This document shows, in pieces, positions 1 through 7,000 of a stretch of 8,303 bases of DNA (within the stretch, counting starts at the first letter, position 1; every line of letters begins with the position of its first letter). The notes under the pieces are model-generated. The model was not told the DNA's origin, ran no database searches, and saw only the letters and a list, made by a program, of their open reading frames with translations. The stretch is from Eubacteriales bacterium (lineage in GTDB: Bacteria; Bacillota; Clostridia; Oscillospirales; Oscillospiraceae), in NCBI GenBank assembly GCA_030528965.1, contig JAUMXS010000056.1, forward strand, positions 1 to 8,303. Direction: 5' to 3'. The position numbers and the translations under genes are program-made.

Positions 1-1758
1 TGTCCGGCGCTTCGCTTTGGAGAACGCTTTATCACACGGGTCGTGGCTCTTTTGGCTCTGGTTTCCGCCGCCCGCAAGCAGCATGCGGATGCACCGCCTC
101 CCGCTCCGGATCCGGGCTATGAAGAAGCTCCCGAACTCCCTGCTGAAAAGGCCATACGATTCTATGCCGCGCAGCGCAAGCCGCTCCGTGTTCGTGCCAT
201 TACCTCTCTGGTCGTCAGTCTTGTGCTGGTCTGGGTCAGCTTCGGACTCCCGCTGGCAGGTGCTCTGGGGTCCAGCGTACGTGTTGCGGCGCTGTTCTGC
301 CTTGCCGCCGAATGCTGCGTCATGCTCGTGGGCCTGGATGTGGTGACACATGGTATAACGGCTTTTCTGCAGGGTTCGCCCAACGGCGAAAGTCTGATCG
401 TTTTCTCCTGCTTTACGACGGCGCTTGATGCGCTCTGGACCGCCATTTTCGGCGGCGGTTCCCGTGGTCTCCCCTTCTGTGCTGTTTCTGCCCTCTCGCT
501 GAGCTTTGCGCTTTGGGGCGGTGAAATGTACTGTGCCGGTCTGCGCACCAGCATGCGAGCTCTGATACTTGGCCACAATCCAAGCATCATCACAGCCACG
601 CGCGATCCCGAAACCGGGACAAAACATTTGTTCAAGAGCCACAGTGATACAGAGGGCTTTATCCGTCAGAGTGAAGAAACCGACGTCTGTGAGGAACTCG
701 CCTCCGTTACGGCTCCCTTCCTCATGATCGCCTCGCTGCTTCTGGCCTTTGTCGCCTCGGTACTGCGCGGCGCTCCGGGAGATTTCTTCCATGTATTGGG
801 TGCAATGGGTGCCGTCTGCGCCCCGTTCTCTCTGCTGTATGCCTTCCCGCTCATATTTTCCCGCTGTGCGCGCCGTCTCCTGCAGATCGGCGTGGGCATC
901 GCCGGCTGGTCCGGTGTTCGGGAATTCGGCGGCAAGACCCGTCTCATCATCACCGACAGCGACGTATTCCCTCCCAATACGATAGCCATCGACAGCGTCC
1001 GCATTCTGGAAGGGGTCTATACGGATCGTGTCATTTCTTACGCCGGCAGCGTTCTCTCTGCCGCAGGCAGCGGACTCGCCCCCCTCTTCACAGACCTGAT
1101 GCGTCGGAACGGCTATTCCATGCAGCAGATCGATAACTTCACCATCTGCGAAGGAGGCATTCGTGCTCTGATCCGCGGCGAGGAAGTGGCGATCGGAGCC
1201 AACGGGTTTATGAACCTCTGCGGTCTGCGTATTCCCCGCAAGCTCCGCACCTCAAATGCTGTGTTCATTTCCATCAGCGGCACACTTGTGGGCGTCTTCG
1301 GGATCCGTTATGCGGCGATCCCTGCGGTGCAGGATGCTCTTGTAACGCTTCTGCGCGGCAAACGCTCCCCGATATTTGCCATCCGTGATTTTAATGTAGA
1401 CCCCCTGCTGATCCGGCAGAAGTTCAAACTCTCTACCGAAGGTTTTCATTTCCCGTCTTTTGCCGAGCGCTACCGTCTTTCCAGCCTCGAAGCAGACAAG
1501 CCCCGGCGTTATGCCGCCGTTCTCGCCCGGAGCGGGCTGTCTCCTTTTGTAGAGGCTGCGGAACGCGGCTCCCGTCTTTACCGCAGTACTCGTTTCTGTG
1601 CATTTCTGAGTCTTCTGTGTTCCGTTTTCGGTCTTCTGCTCATGTTCCTCCTCTGCTGGAACTCCTCTTATGAGAGCGCCAGTGCAGCAAATCTCATCAC
1701 CTACATGATGCTTTGGATGATCCCGCTCGGAGTTATGCACTTCTGGACACGGCAATAA
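1..1758 (+). CDS. Degenerate P-type ATPase-like membrane protein (5' end outside the window)
   Basis: The reading frame is open from base 1, so the true start is probably upstream. A GTG at 43 lies in frame, but the nearest purine-rich site (19-24) is 18 bases away. Counting from that GTG, hydrophobic segments lie near residues 53-76, 80-110, 117-137, 142-164, 222-242, 247-273, 517-539 and 549-567. This matches the 4+2+2 helix layout of P1B-type ATPases. Weak similarity follows the family order: CAP (259-261) at the helix-4 CPC site, TDSDVF (304-309) at DKTGT, GLAPL near the HP site, CEGGIRALIRGEEVAIG (369-385) as the nucleotide-domain core, GTLVGVFGI (413-421), and IRDFN (447-451) at TGDN. 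GDGxND is absent, and the loop where the actuator domain belongs is only about 57 residues. A proline-rich stretch (residues 17-33) precedes helix 1. The frame is intact over 585 codons, so this looks like a maintained pseudoenzyme and not a decaying gene. Ion pumping is unlikely and the function is unknown. The fold call is moderate confidence and the coding call is high. Confidence 0.8.
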   Translation, partial: CPALRFGERFITRVVALLALVSAARKQHADAPPPAPDPGYEEAPELPAEKAIRFYAAQRKPLRVRAITSLVVSLVLVWVSFGLPLAGALGSSVRVAALFCLAAECCVMLVGLDVVTHGITAFLQGSPNGESLIVFSCFTTALDALWTAIFGGGSRGLPFCAVSALSLSFALWGGEMYCAGLRTSMRALILGHNPSIITATRDPETGTKHLFKSHSDTEGFIRQSEETDVCEELASVTAPFLMIASLLLAFVASVLRGAPGDFFHVLGAMGAVCAPFSLLYAFPLIFSRCARRLLQIGVGIAGWSGVREFGGKTRLIITDSDVFPPNTIAIDSVRILEGVYTDRVISYAGSVLSAAGSGLAPLFTDLMRRNGYSMQQIDNFTICEGGIRALIRGEEVAIGANGFMNLCGLRIPRKLRTSNAVFISISGTLVGVFGIRYAAIPAVQDALVTLLRGKRSPIFAIRDFNVDPLLIRQKFKLSTEGFHFPSFAERYRLSSLEADKPRRYAAVLARSGLSPFVEAAERGSRLYRSTRFCAFLSLLCSVFGLLLMFLLCWNSSYESASAANLITYMMLWMIPLGVMHFWTRQ

Positions 1759-1780
1759 GAACTAAAATAAAAAAACACTG

Positions 1781-1809
1781 TTGCAAAGTATTTTTTCCCG
1801 GTGTATAAT
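1781..1809 (+). promoter_or_regulatory. Sigma-A-type promoter of the EF-G paralog
   Basis: TTGCAA at 1781-1786 (one mismatch to TTGACA) and a perfect TATAAT at 1804-1809 are separated by exactly 17 bp. Transcription would start near G1815-T1817, giving a leader of about 57 nt. The leader is pyrimidine-rich and begins with a run of seven T (1817-1823). I see no stable hairpin or riboswitch-like fold in it. The promoter shows that the EF-G paralog can be expressed independently of the membrane-protein gene ending at 1758. No convincing terminator separates the two, so some read-through is possible. Confidence 0.8.
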
Positions 1810-1854
1810 AAATTGGTTTTTTTCAGTTTCTGTATTCACCTATTTTGATGATAT

Positions 1855-1862
1855 AAGGAGAG
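1855..1862 (+). promoter_or_regulatory. Ribosome binding site of the EF-G paralog
   Basis: AAGGAGAG is a strong Shine-Dalgarno match, ending 10 bases before the ATG at 1873. It fixes that ATG as the start. The encoded N-terminus then leads straight into the P-loop at residues 15-22, as expected for this family. Confidence 0.85.
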
Positions 1863-1872
1863 TAGGCATTAA

Positions 1873-3918
1873 ATGAGCTACGCAACTAAGGACATTCGCA
1901 ACATCTGCTTCCTCGGTCACGGAAGCAGTGGTAAGACCACCCTCGCTGAGAACATGCTCTATATCACCGGTGCAATCGACCGGCAGGGTAAGGTTCCTGA
2001 CGGAAACACTGTTTGTGACTATGATCCGGAAGAGACCAAGCGCCAGTTCAGTATTTCCACTTCTGTTGCCCCTGTGGAATTCGGCGGCTGCAAGATCAAC
2101 GTTCTGGACTGCCCCGGCTACTTTGACTTCGCCGGTGAAACGCTGGCCGCTATCCGCGTAGCGGAAACCGGCATCATCTTCTGCACTGCCAAAGACGGCA
2201 TCTCCGTCGGTGCGGAACGCAACTGGAAGCTCCTCAAGAAGGCCAATCTGCCCTGCATGTTCTACATCTCCAAGTGTGATGAGGAACACGGTGACTATGA
2301 CGCCGTTCTCGCTGCTCTGCAGGAAAAATACGGCAGCATCGTCTGCGCCGTGACTGCTCCTCTGTCCGACGGCAGCGGCGTTATCGACCTCGTTCATAAC
2401 GTTGCTTACCAGACCAAGGGCAACAAGACCACGAAGATCGCTATTCCCGACGCCGACGCTGACCGTGCCGAATCTCTGCGTGAGGTTCTGACCGAGACCG
2501 CCGCCGGTGCCAGCGAAGATCTCATGGAGAAGTACTTCGAAGAAATGACCCTCACCGACGAGGAGATCATCGAAGGTCTGCGTGTCGGCGTTCTCGAGCG
2601 CAGCGTTATCCCCGTGTTCTGCGGTTCTGCCATGACCGGTGTCGGCACCGAGGCCCTGCTCCGCGCCGTTGTTGATTATGCTCCCGCGCCGAACGCCGCC
2701 GCTGCTCCCGCTCCCGTGGAAGGCAGCCTCGCCATCGATTCCAACGGTCCGACCTGCGCCTTTGTATTCAAGACTGTTTCCGACCAGTTCGGTAAGTTCT
2801 CCTACATCAAGGTCCTCTCCGGTTCCGTCACTTCCGATATGTCCCTGCGCAACACCCGTGCCGATTCCACCGATAAGCTCGGTCGTCTGTACATGATGCG
2901 CGGCAAGAAGAACGACGAGATCAAGGAACTCGTCTGCGGCGATATCGGCGCCATCGGCAAGATGGATTATAAGACCGGCGACACCATCTGTGATGTCAAG
3001 GCTCCTGTTGTACTGCCCGCCATCGAGATCCCCGTTCCCTGCTACTCCATGGCCATCTCCCCGAAGGCCAAGGGCCAGGAAGACAAGGTCTCCATGGGTC
3101 TTTCCCGTCTGAACGAAGAAGACATTTCCTTCAGCGTCGTGAATAACGGTGAAACCCATCAGCTCGTTGTTTCCGGTGCCGGCGATATCCAGCTCGACGT
3201 CCTGTGCGCCAAGCTGCGCACCCGCTTCGGTGTGGATTCCGAACTCAGCCCGGCCCGTGTTCCCTACCGTGAGAAGATCCGCAAGAAAGTCGAAGCTCAC
3301 GGCCGTCATAAGAAGCAGACCGGCGGCAGCGGCCAGTTCGGTGACGTTTGGATTCGCTTCGAGCCTCAGTTCGATACCGAAGAGCTGGTATTTGCTGAAG
3401 AAGTATTCGGCGGCAGCGTTCCCAAGAACTTCTTCCCCGCCGTTGAAAAGGGTCTGCGCGATGCCGTCAATCGCGGTGTTCTCGCCGGTTACCCGATGGT
3501 CAACCTGAAGGCCGTTCTGTACGACGGTTCCTACCACCCTGTCGACTCCAACGAAATGGCATTTAAGACCGCCGCTCAGCTTGCTTACAAGGCCGGTATT
3601 CCCGAAGCCAATCCCGTCCTGCTCGAGCCCATCGGTTCTCTCGCCGTCACCGTCCCCTCCGATTACATGGGCGACGTTATCGGTGACCTGAACAAGCGCC
3701 GCGGTCGTGTCATGGGTATGAATCCGGATGACGACGGCAATACGGTTATCGAGGCGGAAGTCCCCATGGCCGAAATGAGCTCCTACACCATCGATCTGCG
3801 CAGCATGACTCAGGGCCGCGGTTCCTTCGTGTTCACCTTTGATCGTTACGAAGAGGCCCCCGGCAATGTCCAGCAGAAGGTCATTGAGGAAGCCAAGGCT
3901 CTCGCCGAGAACGAGTAA
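1873..3918 (+). CDS. fusA2: Elongation factor G paralog (EF-G-2/FusA2-like translational GTPase)
   Basis: A complete 681-residue protein of normal EF-G length, predicted to be cytosolic and to act on the ribosome. The G domain (about 1-270) has the P-loop GHGSSGKT (15-22), a switch I variant around R57-I61 (RQFSI for the usual RGITI), G3 DCPGYFDF (79-86), G4 SKCD (133-136) and G5 GSA (251-253). An Ala/Pro-rich linker (about 270-283) leads to domain II (about 290-380) and domain III (about 387-460). Domain IV (about 465-585) carries GGSGQFGD (484-491) and YHPVDSNEMAFK (554-565). Domain V carries EPIGSLAVTVPSDYMGDVIG (585-604). GHGSSGKT, the Tyr after the G3 PG, and the absence of rpsL/rpsG/tuf neighbours mark it as a paralog and not the str-operon fusA. 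The Tyr replaces the His that triggers GTP hydrolysis in canonical EF-G, and related EF-G-2 proteins share it. The frame has no TTA, CTA or TCA codons, suggesting high expression. Family assignment is very secure. The exact role (translocation, stress or low-energy translation) is inference. Confidence 0.96.
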   Translation: MSYATKDIRNICFLGHGSSGKTTLAENMLYITGAIDRQGKVPDGNTVCDYDPEETKRQFSISTSVAPVEFGGCKINVLDCPGYFDFAGETLAAIRVAETGIIFCTAKDGISVGAERNWKLLKKANLPCMFYISKCDEEHGDYDAVLAALQEKYGSIVCAVTAPLSDGSGVIDLVHNVAYQTKGNKTTKIAIPDADADRAESLREVLTETAAGASEDLMEKYFEEMTLTDEEIIEGLRVGVLERSVIPVFCGSAMTGVGTEALLRAVVDYAPAPNAAAAPAPVEGSLAIDSNGPTCAFVFKTVSDQFGKFSYIKVLSGSVTSDMSLRNTRADSTDKLGRLYMMRGKKNDEIKELVCGDIGAIGKMDYKTGDTICDVKAPVVLPAIEIPVPCYSMAISPKAKGQEDKVSMGLSRLNEEDISFSVVNNGETHQLVVSGAGDIQLDVLCAKLRTRFGVDSELSPARVPYREKIRKKVEAHGRHKKQTGGSGQFGDVWIRFEPQFDTEELVFAEEVFGGSVPKNFFPAVEKGLRDAVNRGVLAGYPMVNLKAVLYDGSYHPVDSNEMAFKTAAQLAYKAGIPEANPVLLEPIGSLAVTVPSDYMGDVIGDLNKRRGRVMGMNPDDDGNTVIEAEVPMAEMSSYTIDLRSMTQGRGSFVFTFDRYEEAPGNVQQKVIEEAKALAENE

Positions 3919-3936
3919 TACAATCTCCAAACTGTT

Positions 3937-3970
3937 AAAGGACGGTCCGTTTTGCGGGCCGTCCTTTTTT
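3937..3970 (+). terminator. Rho-independent terminator of the EF-G paralog
   Basis: A 13-bp stem pairs 3937-3949 (AAAGGACGGTCCG) with 3955-3967 (CGGGCCGTCCTTT). It contains a single T·G wobble and a five-base loop, TTTTG. A run of six T (3965-3970) follows. It lies 18 bases after the EF-G stop codon. On the opposite strand the T run is only three bases, so it acts mainly on + strand transcripts. Confidence 0.95.
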
Positions 3971-3991
3971 CATCTCTCTTCTTTCCCGCAG

Positions 3992-4025
3992 AAAAACCCC
4001 TAAGGCAATTTGCCTCAGGGGTTTT
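3992..4025 (-). terminator. Rho-independent terminator of the activase gene (probably bidirectional)
   Basis: Inverted repeat 3993-4008 / 4010-4025 around CCCCTAAGGC and GCCTCAGGGG. The one non-Watson-Crick position reads as A·C on the + strand but as a G·U wobble in a − strand transcript, so it folds better as the end of the − strand gene stopping at 4044. On that strand the stem is followed by five T. The + strand side also has four T, so it may back up the terminator at 3937-3970 where transcription converges. Confidence 0.88.
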
Positions 4026-4043
4026 CATTCATCATATGATCGC

Positions 4044-7000
4044 CTAAGCCTTACAGGCCTCTTTGGCCGATGAGAGCATGAGCTTGATACGGTTGAGCTG
4101 GTTTACCTCGCTCGCGCCCGGGTCATAGTCCACAGCGACGATATTGGCCCAGGGATAGCTTTTTTTCAGTACCTTGATGACACCTTTTCCCACCACATGG
4201 TTCGGCAGGCAGGCAAAGGGCTGGATGCAAACAATATTCGGGGTATCCGTGAGCAGGAATTCGACCATCTCGCCTGTGAGGAACCATCCTTCACCATACT
4301 GATTTCCAATGGAAAGGAAAGGTTTCGCAAGCTCCGCCAGTTTTTCGATAGAAGCTGGGGCTTCAAAGTGACAGCTTTTCTCCAGTGCTTCAATGGCCGG
4401 TTTGCGCAGCACATCAATGGCTTTCACGATCGTTCTGGCCACGGTTGCTTCTTTCCATCCGGTTCCCAGATATTTGCGCTTATAGCTCACATTGTGTGCA
4501 CAATAGGCGATAAATCCCATCATATCCGGAACCGCAGCCTCTGCCCCCTCCTGCTCCAGAAGGTCCACCAGATGATTGTTGGCCAGGGGCATATATTTAA
4601 CCAGTATCTCACCTACGATACCGACGCGCGGTTTACGGAGGTCCTCATGGATCGGGAGCCTGTCAAAGTCCCAGACGATTTTCTCGCAAAGCCGTGCAAA
4701 GCGATTCTTGCTGTTCGGATCACACAGAGCCTTGATGCAGATCGCTCTCCACTTTTTGTACATCGCATTGGCTGATCCGGGTTCCTTTTCATAGGGCCGC
4801 ATTCGATACAAGCAGCGCATCAGAAGATCGCCGTACACCAAACCGCGGCAGACATCCAGCAGCATCTTCATGGGGAGCTTGAATCCCTCGTTTTTCTCCA
4901 TGCCGTTGGCATTGAGCGAAATGACCGGGATATGAGACATATCCACCTGATCCAGCGCACGCCGGATAAAGCCGATGTAGTTGCTGGCACGGCAGCAGCC
5001 GCCGGTCTGAGTCATAATGACTGCCAGTTTGTCCGTGTCAAATTTTCCCGACAGAACGGCCTGCATGATCTGGCCTACCACCGTGATAGCCGGGAAGCAG
5101 GCGTCGTTGTTCACGAACTGCAGACCCATGTCGATCGCGCCGCGGTCATCGTTATCCAGTATGACCAGATTATACCCGTATTTGTGGAACACCGGCTCCA
5201 GCATATCAAAATGGATCGGGCTCATCTGCGGCGCAATGATCGTATATCCGGCATCCAGCATCGATTTGGTGAACTCAGTTCGTTTATAGCGCACCGGAGT
5301 GGGAACACTTTTGATATTCTGTTCCTCTCTCTTCTTCATGGCTGCCAGCAGGCTCCTCAATCGGATACGAGCCGCCCCCAGATTGTTGACCTCGTCGATC
5401 TTGAGTACCGTATACAGTTTATTGCAGTTCTGCATGATTTCCGCGACCTGATCCGTGGTCACAGCATCCAGTCCGCAGCCGAAAGAGTTCAGCTGGATCA
5501 ATTCCAGATCATCGCGATGGCTGACATATTCCGCCGCAGAGTAAAGACGGGAGTGATAGACCCACTGGTCATTGATGCGCAAAGAACGCAGACGAAGCTT
5601 GCCGACAGGCAAGCTGTCCTCGCTGAGCACAGCCAGACCATAGGAAGCAATCATCTCGGGGATACCATGATTGACCTCCGGGTCAATGTGATACGGACGC
5701 CCGGCCAGCACGATTCCCCGGTTCTTTGTTTTCTTCATCCAGGCCAGTGCGCGTTCGCCCGCATCCACGATATCCTTTTTGGCCCGGATCTGTTCTTCCC
5801 AGGCTTCATGGACAGCGGCACGCACTTCCTTTTCGGAAATGTTCCATTCCTTGCGGCAAACCCGCACCAAACGATCCGCCGCGGTTTTTTCGCTGGTGAA
5901 TGCAATAAAGGGTCTTATGTAACGGATGTTCTTCTCCGCAATATCTTCTACGTTGTTTTTCAGGTTCTCCGGGTAAGAAACAACGATCGGGCAATTATAA
6001 TGATTCTGCACGTCCGGTCTTTCCTGTTTCTCATAAAACACGCAGGGATGGAAAATCGTTTCCGCTCCCTGATCGATCAGCCATTGCACATGGCCATGAG
6101 CCAGTTTTGCGGGATAGCATTCCGACTCGGACGGGATGGATTCCATGCCGCGCTCATACAGTTTTCGGTCAGACAACGGAGACAGCAGAACGGAAAAACC
6201 CAGTTTCTTGAAGAACGTTGCCCAGAATGGGTAGTTCTCATACATATTCAGGACTCTCGGAATACCGATCTGTCCGCGGTTGGCCTTTTCGACCGGAATC
6301 GGAGGATAACGGAATATACGCTCCAGCTTATAGGCAATCACATTCGGCGCACGAGTCTTGGCCCCGGAAGAGCCTTCGCCTTTTTCACAGCGGTTGCCGG
6401 AAACATATTTCTTCCCGCTGCAAAAATGGCTGATAGTGAGCATACAGTTGTTGGAACAGCCGCCGCAGCGAGCCGTCGAGGTAGTATAAGTAAGGTTCAG
6501 AATCTCCGGGATCGAAAGCATACTGCTCTCTTGTCCATGATAACGTTCCCGGGCGATCAAAGCGGCACCGAAAGCACCCATGACACCGGATATATCCGGG
6601 CAGATGGCATCTATCCCCGCGATCTTCTCAAAGGCCCGCAGGACCGCATGGTTGCAGAACGAACCACCCTGTACAACAATGTGTTTACCGAGAGCCCGGG
6701 CATCCGCCAGCTTGATAACCTTAAACAGAGCATTCTTAATAACGGAATACGCAAGACCGGCCGAAATATCCGAAACCGGCGCGCCCTCTTTCTGCGCCTG
6801 TTTGACGTTGGAATTCATGAAGACCGTGCAGCGCGTTCCCAGATCTACCGGGTTTTCGGCATACAGCGCCTCTTTGGCGAATCCTTCCGCCGTATAGCCC
6901 AGAGAGACGGCAAAGTTTTCAATAAAAGAACCACAGCCGGAAGAACAGGCCTCATTCAGCAAAATGGTATCTACGGCATGATCGCGCAGCTTGATGCACT

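Noticed and set aside
162..1004. Two − strand open frames (162-635 and 666-1004) opposite the membrane-protein gene
   Set aside because: Their translations have low-complexity Arg/Ser/Pro-rich composition and no evident ribosome binding sites, and the + strand frame has coherent membrane-helix and P-type ATPase-like features throughout.
43..1758. The GTG at 43 as the true start of the membrane-protein gene
   Set aside because: The same frame is open back to base 1 with protein-like sequence, and no suitably spaced ribosome binding site precedes the GTG. A 5'-truncated gene is more likely.
1769..1796. An A-run/T-run inverted repeat after the first gene as a terminator
   Set aside because: The stem is almost all A·T with one C·A mismatch and only a three-base ACT/AGT core, and its loop is the −35 element of the EF-G promoter. 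It is too weak to call a terminator.
1840..3930. A 696-codon open frame on the − strand covering the whole EF-G gene
   Set aside because: It is in exact codon register with the EF-G frame, so it stays open simply because EF-G lacks TTA, CTA and TCA codons. The translation is repetitive Gly/Val/Asp/Leu with no recognisable domain, and EF-G homology on the other strand is decisive.
4031..4040. The perfect palindrome ATCATATGAT just after the activase stop codon
   Set aside because: It is only ten bases, AT-rich, single copy, and without a nearby promoter. Chance is the simplest explanation.
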